The notes beneath the pieces are model-generated. The model had not been told where the DNA came from and searched no databases. It worked only from the letters and a program-made list of their open reading frames with translations. The translations under genes were made by a program, and so were the position numbers. Positions 26,871 to 36,403 of a stretch of DNA of 64,000 nucleotides are shown here, piece by piece. The stretch lies in NCBI RefSeq assembly GCF_004361815.1, contig NZ_SNWA01000002.1, positions 248,001 to 312,000 of the forward strand, read 5' to 3'. The stretch's first letter is position 1, and the number at the start of each line of letters is the position of its first letter. The stretch comes from Paraburkholderia sp. BL10I2N1 (GTDB lineage: Bacteria; Pseudomonadota; Gammaproteobacteria; Burkholderiales; Burkholderiaceae).

Positions 26871-27692
26871 ATGACCACCCTTCACCACTCCATCAGGCAA
26901 GCAGGCCGCGCGTTCAAGGTGACCGCCGCGAGCCTCGTATTGACCGGCGCCGCGCTGTCGGCGTTCGCGCCGGCGGCCCACGCCGACGCGCTTGATTCGA
27001 TTTCGAAGTCGGGCGTCGTTCGCATCGGCGTATTCGAGGACTATCCGCCGTTCGGCTCGATCGGCCCGGACATGAAGCCGATGGGCTATGACATCGACGT
27101 CGCCGACCTGATCGGCAAGGCGCTCAACGCCAAGGTCGAACTGGTGCCGGTGACGGGCGACAACCGCATGGCCTACCTCGCCGACCACAAGGCAGACATG
27201 CTGCTCTCCGTCGGTCAGACGCCGGAACGCGAAAAGGTGATCGACTTCTCGAAGCCTTACGCGCCGTATTACCTCGCCGTATTCGGCCCGAAGACGGTGC
27301 CGGTCAAGAACGCCAATGATCTCGCCGGCAAGTCGATTTCGGTCGCACGCGGCACGCTGGAAGACCTGAGCGTGACCAAAATCGCTCCGCCTTCGGCCAC
27401 GATCAAGCGTTTCGACGACCCGAACGGCGCTATTTCTGCTTTTCTTTCTGGTCAGGTACAGTTGATGGTGGTCGGCAACGACGTGGGTGCGACAATCCTC
27501 GCGCGTCACCCCGCCATCGATCCGGAGCAGAAGTTCGCGCTGTTTAGCTCGCCGGATCACGTCGGCCTCAACAAGAACGAGCCGCGCCTGCTGCAGAAGG
27601 TCGACGAGACGATCGCCAAAGCACGCAAGGACGGCACGATGAACGCCATTTCGCAGAAGTGGCTGCGTGCGCCGCTGCCCGCGGACCTTTGA
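26871..27692 (+). CDS. ABC transporter substrate-binding protein, amino-acid type (SBP_bac_3)
   Basis: A 273-residue binding protein with a Sec signal peptide ending APAAHADA. The mature domain opens KSGVVRIGVFEDYPPFGSI and has the family signature GYDIDVADLIGKALNAKVEL. The central segment DMLLSVGQTPEREKVIDFSK binds the alpha-carboxyl/amino group in known members. It follows the ATPase by 50 bases with AGAGGA as ribosome site. Family 3 proteins bind polar amino acids, opines or related acids. Confidence 0.9.
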   Translation: MTTLHHSIRQAGRAFKVTAASLVLTGAALSAFAPAAHADALDSISKSGVVRIGVFEDYPPFGSIGPDMKPMGYDIDVADLIGKALNAKVELVPVTGDNRMAYLADHKADMLLSVGQTPEREKVIDFSKPYAPYYLAVFGPKTVPVKNANDLAGKSISVARGTLEDLSVTKIAPPSATIKRFDDPNGAISAFLSGQVQLMVVGNDVGATILARHPAIDPEQKFALFSSPDHVGLNKNEPRLLQKVDETIAKARKDGTMNAISQKWLRAPLPADL

Positions 27693-27757
27693 GCCACATC
27701 TGCTGAACCCGGACCGATCCACACGATGCAGAAGTTTCACACGATGAGCAGCACCTC

Positions 27758-28507
27758 ATGAGCTACGCGTTCGACTTCAGCGGCTTCGAGATGTACGCGG
27801 GTATGCTGACCCGCGGCGTCGCCGTGACCCTTGGGCTGACCGCCGTATCGACGGTGCTGGGCGGCGTGGTCGGCGTCGCCGGTGCGAGCGTGAGCGTGGC
27901 TGGCCCGCGCTGGGCGCGCACGCTCGTCACGCTTTACGTCGAGTTGATACGCAACACGCCGTTCATCGTGCAGCTGTTTTTCATCTTTTTCGGACTGCCC
28001 GGGCTCGGCATCCATATAGACGAAACCTCGGCGGCCATCCTCGCGATGACTGTCAATCTGGGCGCATACGCAACGGAAATTGTGCGTGCCGGCATCGATT
28101 CGATTCCGCGCGGCCAGGTGCAGGCGGCGATGGCGCTCGGCCTGCACAACCGTCAGGTGTTCCGGCACGTCGTGTTGCCGCAGGCCATCGCCAACGTCTT
28201 CCCGGCGCTCCTGAGTCAGGTGCTGATCGTGATGCTCGGCTCTGCCGTCGTGTCGCAGATCTCGGTGCCCGATCTGACCTACGCGGCGAACTTCATCCAG
28301 TCGCGCAACTTCCGCTCGTTCGAGAGTTATCTGATCATCACGGTGACCTATCTGGTGCTGTCGATCGTGTTGCGGCAATTGTTGAACCGGCTCGGCGCCG
28401 GGCTCTTCGCCGGCCGCATGCCGCGCACGCCCGCTGCGCCGCGCGGCCTGTTCCGCATGCTGCTTGCGTGGCGCGGCGCGCGAGCCCTGCCGACGGAGCG
28501 CCCATAA
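27758..28507 (+). CDS. Amino-acid ABC transporter permease (HisM/GlnP-like)
   Basis: A 249-residue permease with about five helices. The segment VELIRNTPFIVQLFFIFFGL is the classic N-terminal signature of polar amino-acid permeases, and QAAMALGLHNRQVFRHVVLP is the ATPase-docking EAA loop. The stop overlaps the next gene's start by one base (TAATG). With the next gene it makes a heterodimeric channel for the family-3 binding protein. Confidence 0.9.
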   Translation: MSYAFDFSGFEMYAGMLTRGVAVTLGLTAVSTVLGGVVGVAGASVSVAGPRWARTLVTLYVELIRNTPFIVQLFFIFFGLPGLGIHIDETSAAILAMTVNLGAYATEIVRAGIDSIPRGQVQAAMALGLHNRQVFRHVVLPQAIANVFPALLSQVLIVMLGSAVVSQISVPDLTYAANFIQSRNFRSFESYLIITVTYLVLSIVLRQLLNRLGAGLFAGRMPRTPAAPRGLFRMLLAWRGARALPTERP

Positions 28508-29163
28508 TGGTTGAGTTCACGCTCTGGGATATCGGCCGTAACCTGCTGCTGGCAGCGCGCTGGACCGTCCTGCTTTCGCTGATCGCTTTTGTCTGCGGCG
28601 GGGCCGTCGGCCTGCTGCTGTTGGCCGCGCGTGTGTCGCCGCTGCCGTGGCTGCGGCGCGTGGTCGTGCTCTACGTCGAACTGTTTCAGGGCACCCCGCT
28701 CCTGATGCAACTGTTCCTCGCGTTCTTCGGCCTGCCGTTGCTGGGCGTCGATGTGTCGCCGTGGGTCGCCGCCACCGTCACGCTGACGCTCTATACGAGC
28801 GCGTATCTCGCTGACATCTGGCGCGGCTGCGTCGAAGCCGTGCCGCGCGGCCAGTGGGCAGCCGGTGCGAGTCTCGGCATGACCTACGCGCAGCAGTTGC
28901 GCTTTATCGTCTGGCCGCAGGCGCGCAAGATCGCCACGGCGCCGACCGTCGGCTTTCTGGTGCAGGTCGTCAAAAGCACCGCGCTGACATCCGTCATCGG
29001 TTTCGTCGAGCTGACGAAAACCGGCACGATGATCACCAATGCCGTGTTCCGCCCGTTCCCGATCTACGGCATGGTCGCGCTCCTGTACTTCGCCATGTGT
29101 TTTCCGTTGACGTGGTATGCCCGCGTGCTCGAACGACGGGCACGTGTCGGGCAGCATCGATAG
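28507..29163 (+). CDS. Amino-acid ABC transporter permease (HisQ/GlnP-like)
   Basis: A 218-residue permease, the partner of the preceding one. VELFQGTPLLMQLFLAFFGL is the family signature and WAAGASLGMTYAQQLRFIVW the EAA loop. The start ATG overlaps the previous stop. It is the last gene of the locus, followed by a strong terminator. No ATP-binding gene comes after it, although such operons nearly always have one. Confidence 0.9.
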   Translation: MVEFTLWDIGRNLLLAARWTVLLSLIAFVCGGAVGLLLLAARVSPLPWLRRVVVLYVELFQGTPLLMQLFLAFFGLPLLGVDVSPWVAATVTLTLYTSAYLADIWRGCVEAVPRGQWAAGASLGMTYAQQLRFIVWPQARKIATAPTVGFLVQVVKSTALTSVIGFVELTKTGTMITNAVFRPFPIYGMVALLYFAMCFPLTWYARVLERRARVGQHR

Positions 29164-29183
29164 GGTCGTCATCCACGAACGAA

Positions 29184-29222
29184 GAGGCCACCGCAGACAT
29201 CGTCTGCGGTGGCCTCTTTCGT
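29184..29222 (+). terminator. Rho-independent terminator closing the ABC transporter operon
   Basis: A 15-bp perfect stem (GAGGCCACCGCAGAC with GTCTGCGGTGGCCTC) has a three-base loop and is followed by TTTCGTT. It sits between convergent genes, 20 bases after the last permease, and may stop transcripts from both sides. Confidence 0.9.
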
Positions 29223-29250
29223 TGCAGCGCTGCCGTCGCGTTGATGGCGA

Positions 29251-30519
29251 TTAACGCGCCGCCTGAGTCGACTTGCGCAGTTTCGCGACATCCTCCGGCT
29301 GTATGGCCGGCGCGTTGTTGTTCCACCCAGCACGGATGAACGTCAGCACGTCGGCGATCTGCTGATCGTCGAGCACCGGCGCGTACTTCGGCATCGGATA
29401 CGCGGCCGGAATGCCCTGGATCACGAGATCGCCAGTGCCGTTCAGCGTGACGTTGATCAGCGACGACGCATCCTTTTCCAGCACGTTCGGATTGCCCGCG
29501 AGCGGTGCCAGCATCGGCGCGAAGCCCCGTCCATCGACACCGTGACAGTGCATGCAGTACGCCGTATAAACGCGCGCGCCGGGGTCGTTCGCCGGACGCG
29601 CCAGCGACACCTTCGTTGCCTTCGCGTCATACGCGTACTGCGCACCGCCGTTGCCGCCCGCTGCCGGTAGTGACTTCAGATAGCGCGACATCGCCGCGAC
29701 GTCACTATCGTTCATCGCCTGCGTGCTGTTGTTGACGACGCTCGTCATCGAACCGAACGCCGAAGCGTGCGCATTCGCACCCGTCTTCAGGAACGCGGTC
29801 AGGTCCTGTTCCGACCAGCGCCCAAGCCCGGTGTTGTGATCGCCCGTCAGGTTGGCCGCGAACCAGCCGTCAAGCAGCGCACCCGTCAGATACGCGCTGC
29901 CGCTTTCGTCGAGCGCCTTCTCCTGGAACGCGACGCCGCGCGGCGTGTGACACGACCCGCAATGGCCGAGACTCTGGATCAGATACGCACCGCGATTCCA
30001 TGCGACATCCTTGCCCGGTTTGTCCTGGTACGCGCCCTTCTCCACGAACACCACGTTCCAGAGCTTCAACGGCCAGCGCATATTGAGTGGCCACTTGATG
30101 TCCGGTTCGCGGTTCGCCTGCTTCACGGGCGCCACGCCGTTCATGAAGTACGCGTAGAGCGCGTGCATGTCGTCGTCGTTGACTTTCGCGTACGACGGAT
30201 ACGGCATTGCCGGATACAGGTTGTGGCCGTCTCTGGCGACGCCCTCACGCATCGCCCGCGCGAACTCCTCTTCCCTGTAGCGGCCGATGCCCGTGTCCGG
30301 GTCGGGCGTAATGTTGGTCGTATAGATCGCGCCCATCGGGGTCGTCATCGGCAGGCCGCCCGCGAACGGCTTGCCGCGCGGCGCCGAGTGGCAAGCCACG
30401 CAGTCGCCGACCTTCGCCAGGTACGCGCCGCGTTGCACGAGGGCATCGTCGGCGGCGTGCGATGCGAGCGGAAACGCTACGCATAGCGAAGCGACCAGCG
30501 CTTTGAGAGTGTTTTTCAT
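29251..30519 (-). CDS. Tri-haem cytochrome c subunit of a periplasmic dehydrogenase
   Basis: A 422-residue exported cytochrome with a signal peptide (LVASLCVAFPLASHAA) and three haem sites: CVACH near residue 41, CGSCH near 190 and CMHCH near 325. The layout matches the cytochrome subunit of membrane-bound alcohol/aldehyde dehydrogenases. It is downstream of the 2Fe-2S and molybdopterin subunits by 13 bases, so it is the natural electron acceptor. It passes electrons from the Mo centre to the quinone pool or an oxidase. Confidence 0.93.
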   Translation of the reverse strand: MKNTLKALVASLCVAFPLASHAADDALVQRGAYLAKVGDCVACHSAPRGKPFAGGLPMTTPMGAIYTTNITPDPDTGIGRYREEEFARAMREGVARDGHNLYPAMPYPSYAKVNDDDMHALYAYFMNGVAPVKQANREPDIKWPLNMRWPLKLWNVVFVEKGAYQDKPGKDVAWNRGAYLIQSLGHCGSCHTPRGVAFQEKALDESGSAYLTGALLDGWFAANLTGDHNTGLGRWSEQDLTAFLKTGANAHASAFGSMTSVVNNSTQAMNDSDVAAMSRYLKSLPAAGGNGGAQYAYDAKATKVSLARPANDPGARVYTAYCMHCHGVDGRGFAPMLAPLAGNPNVLEKDASSLINVTLNGTGDLVIQGIPAAYPMPKYAPVLDDQQIADVLTFIRAGWNNNAPAIQPEDVAKLRKSTQAAR

Positions 30520-30532
30520 CCTCGGTCTCCGG

Positions 30533-32782
30533 TCAGGCGGTTTGCAACTGGCTGCCGACCGGCAACTGCCGGATCCGCTTGCCGGTAGCCGCGAAGATGG
30601 CGTTCGTGAGCGCCGGCGCGAGCGCCGCTGTGCCCGGCTCGCCGATCCCGCCCGGCGCTTCGGAACTCTTCACGATGTGAACCTCGATCGGTGGCGCCTG
30701 GTCGATGCGCAGCATCCGGTAATCGGTGAAGTTGTTCTGCTCGACGCGGCCATCCTTGATCGTGATCTCGCTGTAGAGCGCCGCCGTGATCGCGAAGATC
30801 ACGCCGCCCTGCACCTGCGCCTCGATCGTGTCCGGATTCACGACCATCCCGCAGTCGACCGCGCACACCACGCGTTTCACCGCGACTTCGCCCTTGTCGA
30901 CACTCACGTCTACGACCATCGAAAAGAAACTGCCGAATGCATGCATGACCGATACACCGCGTCCCTGCCCCTTCGGCACCGCGCTGCCCCAGCCTGCGGC
31001 CTCGGTCGCGACGTTAAGCACGTTGAGCGCGCGCGGCGTCTTGCCGAGCAGGTCGCGGCGGTATTTCACCGGATCGGCCTTCGCCTGTGCAGCCAGTTCG
31101 TCGATGAAGCTCTCGACGACGAAGGTGCCGCGCGTCGGCCCGACGCCGCGCCAGAAAGCCGTCGGCACCGCATGGGGTTCCTGGCGCACATAGTCGACGA
31201 GCTGGTTCGGCAGGTCGTACGGCAGATCGGCGGCGACTTCCACCGCGTCAGGGTCGAGGCCATGCTGGAACGCCGGCGGCGCAAAACGCGCCAGAATCGA
31301 CGAACCCACGATCCGGTGCTGCCACGCGACCGGCTTGCCGTTTGCGTCCAGCCCTGCCGAGATCCTGTCGTAGTAATACGGGCGATACATATCGTGCTGG
31401 ATGTCTTCTTCGCGCGTCCAGACCACCTTCACCGGCACGCCTAGCTGCTTGCCGATCTTCAGCGCCTGGGTCGCCATGTCGAACTCGAGCCGCCGCCCGA
31501 AGCCGCCGCCCAGCAGATGGTTATGCACCGTGATCTTCCCGGCCGGCAGGCCCGTGACCGCTACGCCCGCGTCGACGATCCGCGTGGGCACCTGCGTCCC
31601 CAGCCAGATATCGCAGCCGTCGGGCCGCACATGAACGGTGCAGTTGACCGGCTCCATCGTCGCGTGCGCAAGGAACGGTTGCTGATAGACAGCATCGACG
31701 CGCGTTTTCGCCGACGAGAACGCGTTGTTGACGTCCCCTTCCTTGCGCGCCACCGCGCCGTCGCGCTGCGCTGCGCTCGCGAGATCGTCGACGATCTGCT
31801 TCATCGACAGGTTCGCGCCCGCGCCTTCGTTCCACTTGATATCGAGCGTCGCGAGACCCCGTTTGGCGGCCCACGTATGGTCGCCGATCACCGCCACGCC
31901 GTTGTCGAACCTGACGACCTGGCGCACACCGGGGATCTTCTTCGCGTTCGTGTCGTCGACGCTTGCGAGCGTGCCGCCGAACACCGGACAGGTCGCGATC
32001 GCGGCGTACACCATGCCGGGCACGCGCACGTCGAGGCCGAACATTGCGGTGCCGTCGATCTTCTCCGGCGAGTCGAGCCGCTTGACTGCCGTGCCGATCA
32101 GCGTGAAATCTTTCGGATCCTTGAGCGGCACATTCGGCGGAACAGGCAGCTTCGCCGCCGCATCGACCAGCTCGCCATAGCCGAGGCTCCGGTTGCTGGC
32201 CGGATGCACGACTTTGCCTGCCTGGGCGTGGCATGACGCCGGATCGACCTGCCACTGCTGTGCGGCGGCGTCGATCAGGACGACGCGCGCGGCCGCGCCC
32301 GCGCGGCGCATCGGCTCCCACGCATAGCGGATCGATGTCGAACCGCCCGTCAGCTGGCCGCCGAGCAGCGGATCCATGAAGAGTTTTTCGTTCGGCGGCG
32401 CATGATCGAGCGTGACGCTGTCGAGCGGCACTTCGAGTTCCTCAGCGATCAACATCGGAATCGACGTGTACACGCCCTGCCCCATCTCGACCTTTGGAAT
32501 CACGAGCGCGACCTTGCCGGTCCGGTCGATCTGGATAAACGCGTTCGGCGCGAAGACGCCATCCTGCGGCGCCTCGATCGCATCGCCGCCAATCACCGAT
32601 TGATGCGCCGTCTGATCCTGGCTCGCCGCCGGCAGACTGAAGCCGAGCAGAAGACCACCGCCCGCAGCCGCACCGACCGTCATGCCGAACTTCAGAAACG
32701 TGCGGCGGTTGATGCCACGCACCTCACCGGATCCGTCGTTTTTACGAGCGGCGCCTTGCGCATCGAGCAATCCTTGCGACAT
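30533..32782 (-). CDS. Molybdenum hydroxylase large subunit (IorB/aldehyde oxidase type)
   Basis: A 749-residue molybdopterin subunit related to isoquinoline 1-oxidoreductase beta. A twin-arginine signal (NRRTFLKFGMTVGAAAGG) exports it folded with cofactor. LGGGFGRRLEFD is a Mo-cofactor contact, and GIGEPGTAALAPALTNAI carries the catalytic Glu. The frame is open to 32881, but MSQGLLDAQGAARK at 32782 is two bases from the previous stop. It hydroxylates an aldehyde or N-heterocycle. The exact substrate is not readable. No XdhC- or MocA-like maturation gene is adjacent. Confidence 0.9.
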   Translation of the reverse strand: MSQGLLDAQGAARKNDGSGEVRGINRRTFLKFGMTVGAAAGGGLLLGFSLPAASQDQTAHQSVIGGDAIEAPQDGVFAPNAFIQIDRTGKVALVIPKVEMGQGVYTSIPMLIAEELEVPLDSVTLDHAPPNEKLFMDPLLGGQLTGGSTSIRYAWEPMRRAGAAARVVLIDAAAQQWQVDPASCHAQAGKVVHPASNRSLGYGELVDAAAKLPVPPNVPLKDPKDFTLIGTAVKRLDSPEKIDGTAMFGLDVRVPGMVYAAIATCPVFGGTLASVDDTNAKKIPGVRQVVRFDNGVAVIGDHTWAAKRGLATLDIKWNEGAGANLSMKQIVDDLASAAQRDGAVARKEGDVNNAFSSAKTRVDAVYQQPFLAHATMEPVNCTVHVRPDGCDIWLGTQVPTRIVDAGVAVTGLPAGKITVHNHLLGGGFGRRLEFDMATQALKIGKQLGVPVKVVWTREEDIQHDMYRPYYYDRISAGLDANGKPVAWQHRIVGSSILARFAPPAFQHGLDPDAVEVAADLPYDLPNQLVDYVRQEPHAVPTAFWRGVGPTRGTFVVESFIDELAAQAKADPVKYRRDLLGKTPRALNVLNVATEAAGWGSAVPKGQGRGVSVMHAFGSFFSMVVDVSVDKGEVAVKRVVCAVDCGMVVNPDTIEAQVQGGVIFAITAALYSEITIKDGRVEQNNFTDYRMLRIDQAPPIEVHIVKSSEAPGGIGEPGTAALAPALTNAIFAATGKRIRQLPVGSQLQTA

Positions 32783-32783
32783 G

Positions 32784-33239
32784 TCACGCCTCCTTCGCGG
32801 CTTGCCTGATCGCCGCGCGGATGCGGTTGTACGTCCCGCAGCGGCAGATGTTGCCTGCCATCGCGGCATCGATATCTGCATCGGTGGGATTCGGATTCGT
32901 CGACAGCAGCGACGCCGCGGACATCACCTGTCCGGACTGACAGTAGCCGCACTGCACGACGTCGAGTTGACGCCACGCATGCTGCACCTTCCTGCCAGCC
33001 GGCGTGTCGCCGACGGCTTCGATCGTCGTCACCTTGCGATCGCCGACGGCAGCGACTGGCTGCACGCACGAACGGATCGCGACGCCGTCGAGATGCACGG
33101 TGCAGGCGCCGCATTGCGCGATGCCGCAGCCGAATTTTGTTCCGGTGAGACCGACCAGGTCGCGTAACACCCAGAGCAAAGGCATGTCGGGTGGCGCATC
33201 GACGGTGTGTGTCTGGCCATTTACGTTAAGCGTTGCCAT
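32784..33239 (-). CDS. 2Fe-2S subunit of the molybdenum hydroxylase (IorA-like)
   Basis: A 151-residue iron-sulfur protein. The plant-ferredoxin-type cluster is in [18 protein letters not shown], and the second helical-domain cluster uses [10 protein letters not shown] and [12 protein letters not shown]. It passes electrons from the Mo site toward the cytochrome. It has no signal peptide and is presumably exported with the Tat-targeted large subunit. It is first of the three-gene operon. Confidence 0.95.
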   Translation of the reverse strand: MATLNVNGQTHTVDAPPDMPLLWVLRDLVGLTGTKFGCGIAQCGACTVHLDGVAIRSCVQPVAAVGDRKVTTIEAVGDTPAGRKVQHAWRQLDVVQCGYCQSGQVMSAASLLSTNPNPTDADIDAAMAGNICRCGTYNRIRAAIRQAAKEA

Positions 33240-33542
33240 GAGCGGCTCCGGTTTATGGGGGTTATTGTTTGAACGAAGACGGAATTCGCAAACGGTTGAC
33301 GAAATTTATTCCGCCAACCGGCGCTAATACGCGGTTATGCTGTTCAACTGGGCAACTGACTGGACCACATGCGCCGTGGCGCATCGATGTCTGGAGAGGC
33401 GCGGAGATTGTAGCTCCGCCTGAAAATCCCCACCGGGACGGCGTCGCTGCTTTTTACCGGCAAACGGGGGGCATCGGAGATGACGCCTGCGGCATCTGGC
33501 AGACTCGCGACATAACCCGGCGGATACACGAGGAGCAGGACC
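33240..33542. other. Divergent intergenic region
   Basis: About 300 bases between the minus-strand hydroxylase operon and the plus-strand small gene at 33543. It should hold both promoters. No operator was identified. Confidence 0.45.
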
Positions 33543-33941
33543 ATGAACGAGCAGCGCGCGATTCAATTCCTTACCGATGTCCGCAAACCGCTACTCGCCT
33601 TGCACAAGACGATTCTCGATCACGAGCGCGCGGTTTACGAAAAAGAGTTCGGGTCGATCACACCGGCCGCGTTCCTGCAGGTGTTAATCAATGGATCGGC
33701 GTTTCGCTGGATCACGCCGCTCTCCACGGTGATCGCGAACGTCGACGAAGTCATCGACGATGAGAAAGCGACCGCCGCGGAGCGGACAGGTGCAGCGCGC
33801 TCCGTCGTCGCGCTATTCACACCCGACGTACCGAACGCCACCTTCCTCCCCCGTTACCTGCCGCTCTTGCAGTTGAACCCCGACATCCTGCACGCGCATG
33901 GCCGCGTCGCACAGGTGCTGCGGGAACTGGAGAACAGGTAA
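33543..33941 (+). CDS. Conserved hypothetical protein
   Basis: A 132-residue all-helical soluble protein (starts MNEQRAIQFLTDVRKPLLAL). It has no signal peptide, no cysteines and no recognised catalytic motif. It follows a GGAGCAGG ribosome site. Similar helical proteins of this length occur near redox enzymes in Burkholderia relatives, but I cannot name the family. A GC-rich hairpin (TGGCGCGC/GCGCGCCA near 33950-33972) after the stop may end transcription. Confidence 0.6.
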   Translation: MNEQRAIQFLTDVRKPLLALHKTILDHERAVYEKEFGSITPAAFLQVLINGSAFRWITPLSTVIANVDEVIDDEKATAAERTGAARSVVALFTPDVPNATFLPRYLPLLQLNPDILHAHGRVAQVLRELENR

Positions 33942-33976
33942 TCCGATGTTGGCGCGCAGTCAGCGCGCCAGCAGGA

Positions 33977-34858
33977 TCAATTGAATGATTCGACGACGAT
34001 CCGTGCAGCCGAGGCCAGCACATCGTTGCGCGGTTTGGCGTCCTTCTCGCGCTGAGTAAAGTACAACGCGACGATAACCGGCGGTTTTGCCGGTGGCCAT
34101 AGCACGGCGATGTCGTTCGTGGTGCCGAAGTCGCCCGTGCCTGTCTTGTCGCCCACGATCCAGTCCGCGGGAGCGCCCGCACGGATGCGCATCGAGCCTG
34201 TCGTGTTCGCGCGCAGCCACGCCTGTAGCTGGTTGCGCTGCGGCGCGGCGAGCGCGTCGCCGAGCGCAACCCGTTGCAGACTTTGCGCCATCGCGGCTGG
34301 TGTCGACGTGTCGCGCAGATCGCCAGGAATCGCCGAGTTCAACTCCGTCTCCCAGCGGTCGAGACGGAATGTCTCGTCGCCGATCGAGCGCGCGAACGCG
34401 GTCACGGCGGACGGGCCGCCAAGTAGCTTCATCAACAGGTTAGCCGACGTGTTGTCGCTGTAGTCGAGCGCAGCCGCGCAAAGTTCGGCGACCGTCATGC
34501 CGCTATCCATGTGCCGTTCCGAGACCGGCGAATACGCGACGAGATCGCTCTTCGTGTAATGGATGCGTTGTTCCAGCAGTCCGGCTTCTTTCTCGCTGCG
34601 CTTGAGAATCGCCGACGCGATGAGCACCTTGGACGTGCTGCACACCGCGAAGCGTTCGTTCGCACGGTAGTCAAGCTGCGTGGAGCCCGCGGTGCTCAAA
34701 GCGGCAACGCCGAGACGGCCCCCCGACGAGGTTTCTAGAACAGTGAGCCGGTCCTGCGCCGACGAGATACCTCGCGCGGCAGGTGATGTGCAGGCGGCGA
34801 TAAATGGCGCGGATGCAAGGGCAAGAAACAAGGAACGGCGAGCGGGAGAATGAGTCAT
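33977..34858 (-). CDS. penA: Class A beta-lactamase (PenA-like)
   Basis: A 293-residue serine beta-lactamase. It has the active-site STSK (S74, K77; Ambler 70 and 73), SDN at 134-136, RWETELN with the omega-loop Glu170 (Ambler 166) and KTG at 238-240. The N-terminus has ARRSLFLALAS and the lipobox FIAAC, so it may be a Tat-exported lipoprotein as in Burkholderia PenA. The frame is open to 34984, but MTHSPARRS fits the family. No AmpR/PenR-type regulator lies upstream, so expression is probably constitutive or controlled from elsewhere. Confidence 0.92.
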   Translation of the reverse strand: MTHSPARRSLFLALASAPFIAACTSPAARGISSAQDRLTVLETSSGGRLGVAALSTAGSTQLDYRANERFAVCSTSKVLIASAILKRSEKEAGLLEQRIHYTKSDLVAYSPVSERHMDSGMTVAELCAAALDYSDNTSANLLMKLLGGPSAVTAFARSIGDETFRLDRWETELNSAIPGDLRDTSTPAAMAQSLQRVALGDALAAPQRNQLQAWLRANTTGSMRIRAGAPADWIVGDKTGTGDFGTTNDIAVLWPPAKPPVIVALYFTQREKDAKPRNDVLASAARIVVESFN

Positions 34859-35337
34859 CTTTTTTGACGTTGTATGCTGTTGTGTAGAACTAAAGTAAGC
34901 GTCTTCGATTGCGCCGCGTGATGAAGGTTCCGTCTCTCCAACATTCAAGGTGAATGGGTCGCGCCCACTCCCGAATTTCCTCACTATTGCACGCAGGCAC
35001 TCATCACAGGTTAAAAGCAGGTGTTTCGCCGTCGAATCGTCTTCGGCTCAGCGAATCCGGTCGATTGTTCCGCGCCCGAAGGGCGAAATGCCCCTGTTTC
35101 ATGGGATTTTATCTGCATTACGTGCACCATGCTTCCACGCGTCACACAAGTCACGCGGGAATGCATCACTTTTCGTTGCGATTATTTCCTGGCATCGTGC
35201 AATCAAAGGTGAGGTTCTGCAGGAGGCCTTTTTGATCGTTGCAAGCGCAAGCGGTCGACAACGCGTTTGCACAACTGTTAAGGTAAGCTCCCGCAAGGCT
35301 TGCTGACTGTATCGATCCTCATCTGGAGGCGCACACC
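34859..35337. other. Intergenic region between penA and the alpha/beta hydrolase
   Basis: About 480 bases between divergent genes. It should contain the penA promoter and the hydrolase promoter. No regulator gene or recognisable RNA is seen. Short open frames are without coding signals. Confidence 0.45.
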
Positions 35338-36153
35338 ATGAAGCACTGGCCGCTTGACCAGCGCTATTCGTTTCGCGATCAGACTGTCCGCTTTCATATA
35401 ACCGGCGACGGCCCACCGCTTGTGCTGATCCACGGCACGCCGTTCTCTTCGTACGTGTGGCATCGCATTGCGCCGCATCTCGCGCGCAGCCGGACAGTGT
35501 ATGTGTACGATCTGCTCGGCTACGGACAATCTGAGCAGCGTGACGGCCAGAACGTCTCGCTCGGCGTACAGAACGGATTGCTCGCGGAACTGCTCGCGCA
35601 CTGGAAGCTCGAGCAGCCCGATGTCATCGCGCATGATTTCGGCGGCGCGACCGCACTGCGCGCGCACCTGCTCAATGGCTGCGATTACCGCAGTCTCACG
35701 TTGATCGACTCGGTTGCCGTCGCGCCTTGGGGGTCGCCGTTCGTCCAGCAAACGCGTCACCATGGCGACGCGTTTGCTGGCCTGCCGGCCTATATTCACG
35801 AAGCCGTCGTGAAGGCCTATATTCGCGGCGCAATTGCGCGCGACATCCCTGACGAAGAGCTTGCTCCTTACGTCGCGCCCTGGCTCGGCGTGACAGGCCA
35901 GCCTGCGTTCTACCGTCAGATTGCGCAGATGGATCAGCGCTATACCGACGAAGTCGAAGCGCGCTATCCCGAGATCCGTTGTCCGACACAGATTCTCTGG
36001 GGCGAAGAGGATCAATGGATTCCGCTTGAACGCGGCCGCTATCTGGCGAGTGTCGTGCTGGCGGAGTTCCAGTCCGTGCCGGGTGCCGGGCATCTGATGC
36101 AGGAAGATGCGCCCGAGGCAATCGTCGCGGCGGCGCTGCGGTTTTTTGCGTAA
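35338..36153 (+). CDS. Alpha/beta hydrolase with Asp nucleophile (haloalkane dehalogenase-like)
   Basis: A 271-residue hydrolase. VLIHGTPFSSYVW is the oxyanion loop, AHDFGGATAL places an Asp (not Ser) at the nucleophile elbow, and VPGAGHLMQEDAPE holds the catalytic His. An Asp nucleophile is known from haloalkane and fluoroacetate dehalogenases and epoxide hydrolases. Which of these reactions applies cannot be told. No signal peptide. The ATG follows TGGAGG. It is a single gene. Confidence 0.88.
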   Translation: MKHWPLDQRYSFRDQTVRFHITGDGPPLVLIHGTPFSSYVWHRIAPHLARSRTVYVYDLLGYGQSEQRDGQNVSLGVQNGLLAELLAHWKLEQPDVIAHDFGGATALRAHLLNGCDYRSLTLIDSVAVAPWGSPFVQQTRHHGDAFAGLPAYIHEAVVKAYIRGAIARDIPDEELAPYVAPWLGVTGQPAFYRQIAQMDQRYTDEVEARYPEIRCPTQILWGEEDQWIPLERGRYLASVVLAEFQSVPGAGHLMQEDAPEAIVAAALRFFA

Positions 36154-36403
36154 TCGCGTTGCCGACCGTCCGCTGCCCTGTTCGTTTGTTTCGTTCGTTT
36201 TGTTCGAAGCATGCGGCTTGTGCCGCGACGTAAGCGCGGGCCGTGACGACGCGTTCTTCAATGGCAATGTGCCCGTTTTCCAACGCGCGTGCGAATCGTC
36301 CCGGCAAATGGATTGCCGGGACTATCTACGTCTGATGCGTGGCTCAACCGCGTCGACAGGTGCCCGCCTTGCAAGGCGGACGGGCTATCGCCGGGTTGTC
36401 GCG

